DNA of 64,000 bases from Pseudomonas sp. UBA6562 (GTDB lineage Bacteria; Pseudomonadota; Gammaproteobacteria; Pseudomonadales; Pseudomonadaceae). Shown here piece by piece: positions 45,305 to 53,904 of this stretch. Both the position numbers and the translations under genes were made by a program. The notes beneath the pieces were generated by a model. It was not told the DNA's origin. It did not search any database and saw only the letters and a program-made list of their open reading frames with translations. Within the stretch, counting starts at the first letter, position 1. Each line of letters begins with the position of its first letter. The stretch is from the NCBI RefSeq assembly GCF_002434265.1, contig NZ_DJJS01000004.1, forward strand, positions 1 to 64,000, in the 5' to 3' direction.

Positions 45305-46378
45305 ATGAAGGACAACCGCAAGACCCTGATCATCGCCGGCGTGCTCGCCGTGGCGGCGCTGGCCGTGCTCGCCGGCCGCTGGCTGCTGGGCAGCGACCAC
45401 CGGCAACGCACCGAAGACGCCTACGTGGTGGCCGACTACACCGTGGTCGCGCCGAAAGTGGCCGGCTTCATCAAGCAGGTGCTCGTCGAGGACAACCAGC
45501 AGGTCAAGGCCGGGCAACTGCTCGCCACCCTCGACGACCGCGACTATCAAACCGCCCTGGACGCCGCCCTGGCCCGGCAGAGCGTGGCCCAGGCGCAGCG
45601 CGCCAATGCCCAGGCGACCCTCGAGCGCCAGGCCGCGCTGATCGCCCAGGCCGAAGCGGCGGTGCGAGCGGCCAAGGCCGAGACGGCCTTCGCCGAACAC
45701 GAAGTGGGCCGTTACGGGCGCCTGGCCGAGCAGGGCGCCGGCACCGTGCAGAACGCCCAGCAGGCGCGCAGCCGGGTCGAACAAGCGCGCGCGCAGCAGG
45801 CCAACAGTGCGGCGGCCTTGCTCGCCGCCCGCAAGCAGGTGGATGTGCTCAGCGCCCAGCGCGACAGCGCCCAAGGCCAGTTCAAGCAGGCCGAGGCCGA
45901 GGTGGAAAAGGCACGCCTGGACCTGTCGTACACGCGCATCACCGCACCCGTCGACGGCATGGTCGGCGAGCGCGCGCTGCGTGTCGGTGCCTACGTCAGC
46001 CCCGGCACGCGGCTGCTGTCGGTGGTGCCGCTGGCCGACGCCTATGTGGTCGGCAACTTCCTCGAGACGCAACTGACCCACGTGCAGCCCGGCCAGCCCG
46101 TGCAATTGCGGGTCGACACCTTCGCCGAGCACAGCCTGCACGGCCACGTGCAGAGCATCGCGCCGGCTACCGGCGTGACCTTCGCCGCGGTCAAGCCCGA
46201 CAACGCCACCGGCAACTTCACCAAGGTGGTGCAGCGCATCCCGGTGAAGATCGTCTTCGATGCCGACCAGCCCGGCTTGGAGCGGTTGCGCGTCGGCATG
46301 TCGGTCGAGGCCAGCATCGAGACCGATGCCGGCAGCCACGTCGATAGCCCCGTTGGCCGCGAGGTCAGCGCGCGATGA
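45305..46378 (+). CDS. HlyD/EmrA-family periplasmic adaptor
   Basis: A 357-residue membrane-fusion protein. One N-terminal helix (about 8-25) is followed by RTEDAYVVADYTVVAPKVAG, the lipoyl half QVLVEDNQQVKAGQLLATLD, a long coiled-coil hairpin of about 110 residues rich in Ala/Gln, and the second lipoyl half with YTRITAPVDGMVGERALRVG. This is the EmrA pattern that pairs with DHA2 permeases. Its stop overlaps the outer-membrane gene start by 4 bp. Confidence 0.92.
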   Translation: MKDNRKTLIIAGVLAVAALAVLAGRWLLGSDHRQRTEDAYVVADYTVVAPKVAGFIKQVLVEDNQQVKAGQLLATLDDRDYQTALDAALARQSVAQAQRANAQATLERQAALIAQAEAAVRAAKAETAFAEHEVGRYGRLAEQGAGTVQNAQQARSRVEQARAQQANSAAALLAARKQVDVLSAQRDSAQGQFKQAEAEVEKARLDLSYTRITAPVDGMVGERALRVGAYVSPGTRLLSVVPLADAYVVGNFLETQLTHVQPGQPVQLRVDTFAEHSLHGHVQSIAPATGVTFAAVKPDNATGNFTKVVQRIPVKIVFDADQPGLERLRVGMSVEASIETDAGSHVDSPVGREVSAR

Positions 46379-47832
46379 AGGCGATGGCCCGTCTCAGCCC
46401 TTTGCTGCTGGCCGCAGCCCTGGCCGGGTGCAGCCTGGGCCCGGATTTCCAGGCGCCACACAGCCAGACCCCGGCGCAGTGGTCGTCGCCGCGCGGTGAG
46501 GCCGCGCGCAGTCAGCCAAGCGCCGACCCCCTCCAGCAGCGCTGGTGGGACAACTTCCACGACGCCCGTCTCAGTGCTCTGATCGAACAGGTGACGGCGC
46601 GCAACCTCGACCTGCAACTGGCCAGCGCCCGTGTGCTGCAGAGCCGCGCCGCGCGCAGTTCGGTGGCCGGCGAAGAACTGCCGTCGGTTGATGCCGAGGC
46701 CGGCTACAGCCGTGCGCGCAACAGCGCCGAAGGTTTGAACGATCCGTCCGGCAATGCCGGTAAGTCCGCCTATAGCCTGTGGCAGGGCGACCTCACCGCC
46801 GGCTGGGAACTGGACCTCTGGGGCCGGGTGCGGCGCCAGGTGGAGGCGGCCGATGCCAACGTGCAGGTGGCCGAGGACGACCGTCGCGGCGTGCTGCTGA
46901 CGCTGCTCGCCGAAACCGCGCGCGATTACATTCAACTGCGCGCCGTGCAACGCACCCTGGGCGTCACCGAAGACAACCTCAAGCTCGCCCGGCATGGTCT
47001 GGCGCTGTCGCAAGACCGTTTGAACGAAGGGGTGGCGACCCAGTTGGACGTGGCCCAGGCCAGTGCGCAAGTCGCCTCCATCGAGGCGCGCTTGCCGACC
47101 TTGCAGGCCCGGCGCGACGACCTGATCAACGCCTTGAGCCTGCTCGCCGCCGAGCCGCCCGGGCGCTTGCAGGCGCAGTTGCTGGCCCCTGGGGCCGTGC
47201 CCGAGCCGCAACAGCGCTTCGCCATCGGCCTGCCGTCGCAACTGGCCGCACGCCGCCCGGACATCCGCCAGGCCGAAGCGCGCCTGCATGCCGCCACCGC
47301 CAGCATCGGCGTGGCCCAGGCCGACTTCTACCCCAGCATCCGCTTGTCGGGCAGCGTGGGCTTGCAGTCGCTGCAACTGGCCGACCTGGGCAGCTGGAGC
47401 GCGCGCCGTTTCGCCGTCGGCCCGCAACTGTCGCTGCCGATCTTCGAGGGTGGGCGGCTCAAGGGCGTGCTGCAACTGCGCGAGGCGCAGCAGCAGGAAG
47501 CGGCGGTGAACTACCGCAAGACCGTGCTCGGCGCTTGGCATGAGATCGACGACGTGCTGCGCCTGTACAACGCCAGCCAGTTGCGCCGCGACCACCTGGC
47601 CGAAGCCGTGCGGCAGAACCGCATCGCCTTGCAGACCGCGCAGCGCCAGTACGTGGAAGGGGCAGTGGACTTTCTCAACGTGCTCAGCGTGCAAAGCGCG
47701 CTGCTGGCCAGCGAAGAGCAGTGGATCGACAGTTCGGCGGCGGTGGCCCAGGCCATGGTGGGGCTGTACAAGGCGCTGGGCGGGGGCTGGGAAGCGTTCG
47801 AAGCGGCGCCTGCTTCACAACCGTCGCAGTAA
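46375..47832 (+). CDS. Outer-membrane efflux lipoprotein (NodT family)
   Basis: A 485-residue outer-membrane factor with a lipoprotein signal (LLLAAALAGCSLGPDF, lipobox LAGC). Two OEP domains are visible (WWDNFHDARLSALIEQVTAR and WELDLWGRVRRQVEAADANV in the first; LAARRPDIRQAEARLHAATA and LSLPIFEGGRLKGVLQLREA in the second). It completes the EmrAB-like tripartite pump. Its 3' end overlaps the convergent SDR gene by 18 bp. Confidence 0.92.
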   Translation: MKAMARLSPLLLAAALAGCSLGPDFQAPHSQTPAQWSSPRGEAARSQPSADPLQQRWWDNFHDARLSALIEQVTARNLDLQLASARVLQSRAARSSVAGEELPSVDAEAGYSRARNSAEGLNDPSGNAGKSAYSLWQGDLTAGWELDLWGRVRRQVEAADANVQVAEDDRRGVLLTLLAETARDYIQLRAVQRTLGVTEDNLKLARHGLALSQDRLNEGVATQLDVAQASAQVASIEARLPTLQARRDDLINALSLLAAEPPGRLQAQLLAPGAVPEPQQRFAIGLPSQLAARRPDIRQAEARLHAATASIGVAQADFYPSIRLSGSVGLQSLQLADLGSWSARRFAVGPQLSLPIFEGGRLKGVLQLREAQQQEAAVNYRKTVLGAWHEIDDVLRLYNASQLRRDHLAEAVRQNRIALQTAQRQYVEGAVDFLNVLSVQSALLASEEQWIDSSAAVAQAMVGLYKALGGGWEAFEAAPASQPSQ

Positions 47833-48639
47833 CCCGAAGCGCTTGCGCAGCGCCCAGTCCAGCAGGCGCCGCGGCACAAGCCTGGCGAGCAGAGGCAGGG
47901 CGGTGCTGCCATTGCCCAGGCGCACCACGGCCGGCAGTGGGCGCCGCTCCAGTGCGGCGAGCACGCCGCGGGCGAGCTGCGCAGCGGGGGTGGGATGGTC
48001 CTGCGAAGCCCGGGCACGCGCCTCGACCTGCGCACGCAAGGGCCACCACGGCGAATCGGCCCGCATCACCTCGGCCGTCTGGCGCTGGGCGGTGCTGGCG
48101 AACTGCGAGGCGATGGCGCCGGGTTGCACCTGCATGACGGCGATGCCGAACGGCGACAGTTCCAGGCGCAGGGCGTCGCTCAGGGCGTGCACGGCCGCCT
48201 TGGAAGCGCAGTAGGCACCGGCGAACGGCGTGACCAGCACCCCTGACACGCTGCCGATGTTGACCACCGTGCCCTGGCTGCGGCGCAGCAGCGGGAAGAA
48301 CACGCGGGTCACGTCCACTAGGGCGAACACGTTGGTTTCGAATTGCTGGCGCAGCGCGTCGGCGCCGCCGTCGAGCAGCGGGCCCATGGCGCCGTAGCCG
48401 GCGTTGTTGACCAGCAGGTCGAGGCCTGCGCCGCTCGCCTGCATCTCATCGGCCAGGCGCAGCAGCGCAGGGCGGTCGTTGACGTCCAGCGCACGGGCGG
48501 TGAAGCCGGCCGCGGCCAGGCGCTCGACATCGCCGGCCTGCCGCGCCGTGGCCCAGACCTGGTAGCCCCCATCGCGCAAGGCGTCGGCCAAGGCGCGGCC
48601 GATGCCGCTGGAACAACCGGTGATCAGAGCAGTGGGCAT
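47815..48639 (-). CDS. Short-chain dehydrogenase/reductase
   Basis: A 274-residue classical SDR. The cofactor motif is TGCSSGIGRALADA (8-21), followed by LLVNNAGYGAMGP near 80-92, the catalytic serine in IGSVSGVLVTPFAG and the YxxxK pair in YCASKAAVHALS near 147-158. It resembles SDRs acting on steroid, retinol or acyl chains, but the substrate is unknown. No signal peptide is present. It converges on the efflux operon with an 18-bp overlap. Confidence 0.88.
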   Translation of the reverse strand: MPTALITGCSSGIGRALADALRDGGYQVWATARQAGDVERLAAAGFTARALDVNDRPALLRLADEMQASGAGLDLLVNNAGYGAMGPLLDGGADALRQQFETNVFALVDVTRVFFPLLRRSQGTVVNIGSVSGVLVTPFAGAYCASKAAVHALSDALRLELSPFGIAVMQVQPGAIASQFASTAQRQTAEVMRADSPWWPLRAQVEARARASQDHPTPAAQLARGVLAALERRPLPAVVRLGNGSTALPLLARLVPRRLLDWALRKRFGLLRRL

Positions 48640-48821
48640 GACGTGGGACCGTGGCGAGGGCAGGGAGGGGAAGTCTGGCAGAGTGCGCGGGGCAATGCGC
48701 GCAATCAGGCGTATTGCAGGCTAATGCCGATCCGTTGAGCAATCGGAGCCGTAACGGCCTGCAAAGCAGGCCTAATGACTGCGATCGGTTGCGTCAGGTG
48801 CTCTACGATGTCTGCCTGAAT

Positions 48822-48947
48822 AAGGCCTGCTGCGCAGGCCATCGCGGCTAAAGCCGCTCCAACAAAATGCTGACCGACTGCAAGACCTGCACCCAGCTTA
48901 CCCCCCACACAAATCCTGTTGGAGCGGCCGGTTCGGCGTTCCGATCA
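48822..48947. repeat. REP element and partial REP fused to the 23-nt motif
   Basis: The 455-bp gap between the SDR gene and the aminotransferase gene holds one REP at 48822-48864 (GCCATCGCGGCTAAAGCCGC, then TCCAACA). An inverted half-REP at 48914-48926 (CCTGTTGGAGCGG) runs straight into the inverted copy of the 23-nt motif (48925-48947). Both REPs have CCAACA where the other clusters have CCCACA. No gene is evident in the gap. Confidence 0.8.
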
Positions 48948-49094
48948 GCCCCAATCAACGCTGTTTACCCTCAACTGACTGGCACCAGGCATTGCAGGCT
49001 CGCTTTGGAGCGGCCGGGCATGGCGTCGTGCCACCCTAAAGACCGTTCCACGCCAGGCGTTCTCTAGGCATCGACCCCTTGGAGGCACTACCAC

Positions 49095-50171
49095 ATGGAA
49101 GGTTTATCGCGTCGTCGCCTTGTCGGGCTGGGTGCGGCCCTGCCGCTGCTCGGCCAGGTCAGCTGGGCATTGCCAGCACGTGCCGAACCGTCACCCGTGC
49201 GGCTCAACTACAACGAGAGCCCGTGGGGACCGAGCGTGGCGGCGCAAGCGGCCATGCAAGAGGGGATTGCCGGTTGCGGCCGCTATCCCTACCCGTTGCA
49301 GTACGAGTTGATCGAGGTATTCGCGCGGCAGAACGGCGTGAGCGAAGACCAGGTGCAGGTGTTCTGCGGCTCCAAGCTGGCCCTGCAATACGCCGTGCAT
49401 GCCTTCACCGGCCCGCCCAGCCTGGTAGTGGCCGAACCCTCCTACGAAGCGCCGGTCGATGCTGCCCAGGTGCGCGGCACGCGGGTGCATGCCATCCCCC
49501 TGGATGCCCGCCACGCCCACGACGTGGACGCCATGCTGGCCGCCGACGCCGCGCCGGGCATGCTCTACCTGTGCAACCCCAACAACCCTACCGGCACTCT
49601 GACCCCGGCGGCAGCGCTCGAGCGGCTCATCGCCAAGGCGCCGTCCGACACCGTGGTGGTGGTCGACGAGGCCTACATCCACTTCAGCGATGCTCCCAGT
49701 TGCCTGCCATTGATCGCCAGGCACCCTAACCTGCTGGTGTTGCGCACTTTCTCCAAGCTGTACGGCATGGCCGGCGCCCGGGTGGGTTTGGCCATTGGGC
49801 AACCCGCGCTGCTGGAACGCCTGGAGGCGTTCGACGGCTACAACGTCGGCGCCGAGCCCAGCCTGCGCGGCGCCCTGGCCAGCTTGCAGGACGGCCTCCT
49901 GGTCGCGCAGCGCAAGCGCGACAACCAGCGCTTGCGCGACGCGACCCTGGCGCGGCTGCGGCAGGCGGGCTGGCGCTGCACGGCCTCGCAGGCCAACTGT
50001 TTCATGGTCGATGTGCGGCGGCCGGCCGAAGGTGTGGTGGAGGCGTTGGCCAAGGCACAGGTGCTGGTGGGGCGGGTGTGGCCGAGTTGGCCGAGTTGGC
50101 TGCGGGTCAGCGTCGGCGATGTGGCGCAGATGCAACGCTTCGAGGAGGCGTTTTTCCAGGTGATGGGCTGA
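49095..50171 (+). CDS. Tat-exported HisC-like aminotransferase
   Basis: A 358-residue class I/II PLP-dependent aminotransferase resembling histidinol-phosphate aminotransferase. The N-terminus has a twin-arginine signal (SRRRLVGLGAALPLLG at 5-20, cleavage near ARA at 28-30), so it is probably periplasmic. Catalytic features are present: LNYNESPWGPS, LCNPNNPTGTL near 158-168, VVDEAYIHF (Asp contacting the pyridine N), TFSKLYGMAGARVG with the PLP lysine near 221, and SWLRVSVGD near the C-terminus. The his genes are not nearby. The substrate is unknown. Confidence 0.85.
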   Translation: MEGLSRRRLVGLGAALPLLGQVSWALPARAEPSPVRLNYNESPWGPSVAAQAAMQEGIAGCGRYPYPLQYELIEVFARQNGVSEDQVQVFCGSKLALQYAVHAFTGPPSLVVAEPSYEAPVDAAQVRGTRVHAIPLDARHAHDVDAMLAADAAPGMLYLCNPNNPTGTLTPAAALERLIAKAPSDTVVVVDEAYIHFSDAPSCLPLIARHPNLLVLRTFSKLYGMAGARVGLAIGQPALLERLEAFDGYNVGAEPSLRGALASLQDGLLVAQRKRDNQRLRDATLARLRQAGWRCTASQANCFMVDVRRPAEGVVEALAKAQVLVGRVWPSWPSWLRVSVGDVAQMQRFEEAFFQVMG

Positions 50172-50291
50172 GCCGGTCGGTGTCGGCCAGGGGGCTTCGC
50201 TGTGAGCACCGAGAGTCTGCGCTCTCGATGGGGTATGCACCGAGCGAGGGAAGGAGGGCGTTCGGCCCATTGTTCTCTGGGCGTACCTCGC

Positions 50292-50756
50292 TCAGTTGGC
50301 GAAGCGTCCTTGCAGGTGCTCGGCACGAAACTCCAGGGTCTGTGGGCGATAGCCACTGCGCAGTGGCGGCAGCGGCAGGCAGTCGCTCCATTGGGCGCCG
50401 GCCTGCAACTCGCCCGGCCCGCGATAGCGTGGTGCGCTGTAGGTGCTTTCGGCGAGGTTGACGGTGTCGCCTGGCGCATAGGCAGCGATGCGCCAGCGCA
50501 GTTCGCTCAGCGGCGCCGCGTTTGCATTCGTCATCTGCACCTGCAAAGGCCGATCGGCCGGACAACGGTCGGGCGTATAGCTCAGCCGCAGGTCGAGCCG
50601 CGCCAGTTGCGAGGCTTCACGGGTGTCTTGCCAGGCGACCCACGCCGCGACCATACCCAGCCCGAACACGGCTGCCAGAGACAGCGGCAAGGCCTTTTGC
50701 GGATAGCGCAACAGCAGGGCCAGCCAAGTGAGCAGCAACAACGCGCCGATGAGCAT
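50292..50756 (-). CDS. Predicted membrane-anchored protein of unknown function
   Basis: A 154-residue protein with two hydrophobic segments at the N-terminus (about 2-16 and 23-42: LIGALLLLTWLALLLRYPQK, LPLSLAAVFGLGMVAAWVAW). A mostly beta-stranded outer region follows, with DLRLSYTPDRCPADRPLQVQ and two cysteines that may form a disulfide (C65 and C132 or nearby). I do not recognise a function; similar Pseudomonas proteins are sometimes labelled multidrug transporter without evidence. Confidence 0.65.
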   Translation of the reverse strand: MLIGALLLLTWLALLLRYPQKALPLSLAAVFGLGMVAAWVAWQDTREASQLARLDLRLSYTPDRCPADRPLQVQMTNANAAPLSELRWRIAAYAPGDTVNLAESTYSAPRYRGPGELQAGAQWSDCLPLPPLRSGYRPQTLEFRAEHLQGRFAN

Positions 50757-51030
50757 GGAATGCGAGCCTGGGTGGGAGGTGGTTTGGCCATGCTAGCGGT
50801 ATTCGATCTGGGGTTCAAAGCGCCTGGGCGGCTACGGCTGCGGTGCAGTGTGAGGCATGGACGCGTGGCAGGACGCGGCCTGGGCAAGCCGTTGACGGCG
50901 CGTGCGGGCCAGGCGCCTGGCATTTCTGCCAGTACAGATCGAGCGCCGCTGGCTCTAGGGTAGTCGCCGAGAGCTGTCTGGTAGGCAGCAACACCACGCA
51001 ACTGCGACTCCGTGCGCACAGGGAACTGAC
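50757..51030. other. Intergenic region without recognised gene
   Basis: These 274 bp separate two genes that are transcribed away from one another. I see no gene, REP element or obvious operator here; promoters for both neighbours must lie within it. Confidence 0.5.
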
Positions 51031-51786
51031 ATGACGACTTCCGAGAACGCTACCCACGATCAAGGCTACATGAGCGCCACCATCGACGGTAAACCAACGT
51101 CCCTCACCACCACGATCGACCCATCCGGTGGGGTCATCGGCATCAACGACAGGAGCCAGTTCGTTTACATCGGTTTTCCCGAGGACCTTGCCGACGGCAA
51201 TCACGACATCGGCGAGCATGGCGTCTCGGCCTACGTAGGCGGCGACCATTCAGGGGCGGCGGTAGGCGGCAAGCTCAAGGACTTCAAACGGGGCGAAAGC
51301 GACCGGGCGATCATCCAGGGCAAGTTCGAATTCACGGCCGTCGACGAGAATGACCATGATATCGAGGTCAAGGACGGCGCATTCTCGGTGTCGGCGACAC
51401 CGGCCGCGAAAGCCGACGCTTCGGGTGTGGCGTCAGCCACGTTCGACCCCGAACTGGCGACCAACGCAGGGTTCGTCGCCGACCACTTCAGCTATTCCGG
51501 CACGCCTGACAAACCGGGCTCGGTCTGGGTAAGACAGGACGAGAACGTCCAGGGCGGCTTGAATTCGCTGGGGGTGTTGTTGACCCTCGCCTATCACGAC
51601 CCCGCGAACCCGACCGTTGTGGATGCGTTCATGACCCTCCACCAGTCGGTCGTGCCAGCCACGCTACTCAGCCCCGGTACGGTGAACTTCACGCCTGGCC
51701 GGAACATCGACATCCAGTTCGAGGTGGGATTCTCGTACCTGGGCCGCTCGTACAAAAGCAAAGGCTCGCTGACGCTCGATCTGTAA
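51031..51786 (+). CDS. Unknown two-part beta-rich protein
   Basis: A 251-residue acidic protein without signal peptide, cysteine or membrane segment. Residues 10-120 form a beta-rich domain (MSATIDGKPTSLTTTIDPSG, FVYIGFPEDLADGNHDIGEH, FEFTAVDENDHDIEVKDGAF). A second part runs from about 130 to 251 (HFSYSGTPDKPGSVWVRQDE, then VGFSYLGRSYKSKGSLTLDL). I do not recognise the family. The ATG at 51031 follows CAGGGAACTGAC. Codon use fits the genome, so it is likely real. It stands alone, with a hairpin downstream shared with yaaA. Confidence 0.6.
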   Translation: MTTSENATHDQGYMSATIDGKPTSLTTTIDPSGGVIGINDRSQFVYIGFPEDLADGNHDIGEHGVSAYVGGDHSGAAVGGKLKDFKRGESDRAIIQGKFEFTAVDENDHDIEVKDGAFSVSATPAAKADASGVASATFDPELATNAGFVADHFSYSGTPDKPGSVWVRQDENVQGGLNSLGVLLTLAYHDPANPTVVDAFMTLHQSVVPATLLSPGTVNFTPGRNIDIQFEVGFSYLGRSYKSKGSLTLDL

Positions 51787-51805
51787 ACGTTCGACGCGTT
51801 CGCCT

Positions 51806-51837
51806 GCTCGCGCCGCTCGCACGGAAGTGGCGCGAGC
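51806..51837. terminator. Hairpin between convergent genes
   Basis: GCTCGCGCC (51806-51814) pairs with GGCGCGAGC (51829-51837) between the stops of the unknown gene and yaaA. It lacks a T run, so intrinsic termination is uncertain. Confidence 0.5.
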
Positions 51838-51855
51838 GGCATTGCCGTTGCCGCG

Positions 51856-52635
51856 TCAGGCCGGCGCCTGGTCGCGCAAGAACACCAAGTGGTCCGGCTT
51901 GGACTGCTCGGCACTGTAGTAGTAGCCCTGCGCGTCGAAGCCCTGGAGTTGCTGCGGGTCTTCGATGCGCTGCTGGATCACGAAGCGGCTCATCATGCCC
52001 CGCGCCTTCTTGGCGTAGAAGCTGATGATCTTGTACTGGCCGTTCTTCAAGTCCTTGAAGTCGACGTCGATCACCCGGGCCTTGAGCGCGCTGCGTTTGA
52101 CCGCACCGAAGTACTCGTTGCTGGCCAGGTTCAGCAGCAGGTCGTCGCCCTGGTCGGCCAGGGCTTGGTTCAGCCATTGGCTGATGCGCGTGTCCCAGAA
52201 GGCGTAGAGGTCCTTGCCGCGCGGGTTGGCCAGTTTGGTGCCCATTTCCAGGCGGTAGGGCTGCATCAGGTCGAGGGGGCGCAACAGGCCATACAGGCCC
52301 GAGAGCATGCGCAGGTGGTCCTGGGCATAGCTGAAATCGTCTTCGCCGAGGCTTTCGGCATCCAGGCCCGTGTAGACGTCGCCCTTGAAGGCGAGCAGCG
52401 CCTGTTTGGCGTTGGCCGGGCTGAACTCGGCGTTCCAGCTGCCGAAGCGTGCGGCATTGAGGCCGGCGAGCTTGTCGGAAAGGTGCATCAGGGCGGCAAT
52501 CTGCGCCGGCGTCAGCTCGCGCAGTTGCGCGATCAGCAACTCGGTATGTTCGAGGTGCTGCGGCAGGGTGAAGCGCTCGGTGACGGGCGGGGTGTCGTAG
52601 TCGAGGGTCTTGGCGGGGGAAATCACCGTCAGCAT
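51856..52635 (-). CDS. yaaA: Peroxide stress protein YaaA
   Basis: A 259-residue cytoplasmic protein of the YaaA (DUF328) family. Signatures are the start LTVISPAKTLDYDTP, AFKGDVYTGLDAESL, LSGLYGLLRPLDLMQPYRLE near 111-130 and FYAKKARGMMSRFVI. In E. coli the protein limits iron and oxidative DNA damage during peroxide stress. Length and motifs are complete. Confidence 0.95.
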   Translation of the reverse strand: MLTVISPAKTLDYDTPPVTERFTLPQHLEHTELLIAQLRELTPAQIAALMHLSDKLAGLNAARFGSWNAEFSPANAKQALLAFKGDVYTGLDAESLGEDDFSYAQDHLRMLSGLYGLLRPLDLMQPYRLEMGTKLANPRGKDLYAFWDTRISQWLNQALADQGDDLLLNLASNEYFGAVKRSALKARVIDVDFKDLKNGQYKIISFYAKKARGMMSRFVIQQRIEDPQQLQGFDAQGYYYSAEQSKPDHLVFLRDQAPA

Positions 52636-52770
52636 CGGTTCGGCTCCTGAAGTCGATGAGGGATTCTACGGCGCAGGTCGTGCAAGGCCAAATCGGCGTG
52701 GCGACGAACGCAGACCTCAGGCGGGGCAGAGGCTATAGTGCCGGCCATGTCTTTTGCGGAGTGATCGATC

Positions 52771-53904
52771 GTGCGCATTGCCCTGGGCCTGCTGGCCGGC
52801 TTGTTGAGCTTGGCCGTACCGGCCGCGCCCGTCTCGCCCTATGTCAATCTCGATCGCGCAGCGTGGCCCGAGCGGTTGGACAGCCCGGTGCTGTTCGACG
52901 TCGCTTCGCGTGCGGAAATCCTCTCTTTCGCACGGGCGCTCAACGACAGCGAGCAGCTCGACGAAGCGGCGCTGGCGGCGCGTCTGGGCCTGCGCCAGGT
53001 CAACCTGCAGAAGGTGCGCGCCGTGCGGGCGCGGCTATGGCAGCGGCTGTGGCAAAACTACCAGCAGGCGCAGCTGAGCTGCGAGCAGGACGCCTCGTTC
53101 TGCTACCCGCTGGAAAGTCTGGCCGAGTTGCGCACCCAGGCCGCGCAATTCGCCGAAGATGTCGGCGAGTTCTATACCGGTTGGGTCGAACCGAGCTACC
53201 GCTTCCACCAGCGCTACCTCGACGAGCAGTTGCGCAAGGCGGCGCTGCTCGGCCAAACCTCCAGCGAAGTGGAGCGGCTCTCGGACGCCGAGCGCGATGG
53301 CGAAACCCTGAACGACCGGGTGTTCCTGCTCAGTTTCGTCGGCGGCCCGAGTGCGCCGGGCGGCGCCACCGACGGGCTGACCGACTACCTGCGGCGCCAG
53401 CGGGTCGAGGGCACCTTCTTCGTGCTCGGCAACCGCTTGCAGCAACGCCGCAACGCCAGCTCGGTCGAGGCGCTGCGCGCGTTGTATGCGCACCAGTGCG
53501 TCGGCATCCAGGGCTGGGAATACCGCTCCCATGCCCAATGGCAGGGCTGGCAGGACTCGCTGCGGCGTAGCCAGGCGCGGGTGCAGGGCGATCTGCCGGC
53601 GCAGTACGTGCCGCTGTTCCGTCCGCCCTATGGGCAGCGGCGCAGCGACGGCGACGGCTTCATGGCCAGCCAGGGGTTGCAGGTGTCGCTGTGGGACATC
53701 GACGCCCAGGACGACGGCACCCTCGACAGCCAGGCCTCGGCGCAGCGCGTGCTGACCTTGATGCTGTTGTGGCGCAAGGGCGTGGTGCAGTTCCACGACA
53801 ACTTGGACAAGGCGCAGCCGGCCGTCGAGTGGTTGCTGGAGAACACCGCGCAGAGCGGTCTGGCTTGGGAAGACTGCCACGCCTATGGCTCGTCGACGCG
53901 CTGA
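52771..53904 (+). CDS. Polysaccharide deacetylase-like protein with degenerate active site
   Basis: A 377-residue exported protein with a signal peptide (1-19, LLAGLLSLAVPAAP), beginning at GTG 52771. The N-terminal third is helical and unassigned. A NodB-like fold begins near 180: LLSFVGGPSAPGG stands where TFDDGP is expected, EYRSHAQWQGW where HTxxHP is expected, and LFRPPYGQR and LWDIDAQDD are well kept, with a final VQFHDN. Loss of the Asp-Asp of motif 1 and of the first histidine of motif 2 argues against metal-dependent deacetylation. It may be a binding or structural relative. Confidence 0.8.
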   Translation: MRIALGLLAGLLSLAVPAAPVSPYVNLDRAAWPERLDSPVLFDVASRAEILSFARALNDSEQLDEAALAARLGLRQVNLQKVRAVRARLWQRLWQNYQQAQLSCEQDASFCYPLESLAELRTQAAQFAEDVGEFYTGWVEPSYRFHQRYLDEQLRKAALLGQTSSEVERLSDAERDGETLNDRVFLLSFVGGPSAPGGATDGLTDYLRRQRVEGTFFVLGNRLQQRRNASSVEALRALYAHQCVGIQGWEYRSHAQWQGWQDSLRRSQARVQGDLPAQYVPLFRPPYGQRRSDGDGFMASQGLQVSLWDIDAQDDGTLDSQASAQRVLTLMLLWRKGVVQFHDNLDKAQPAVEWLLENTAQSGLAWEDCHAYGSSTR

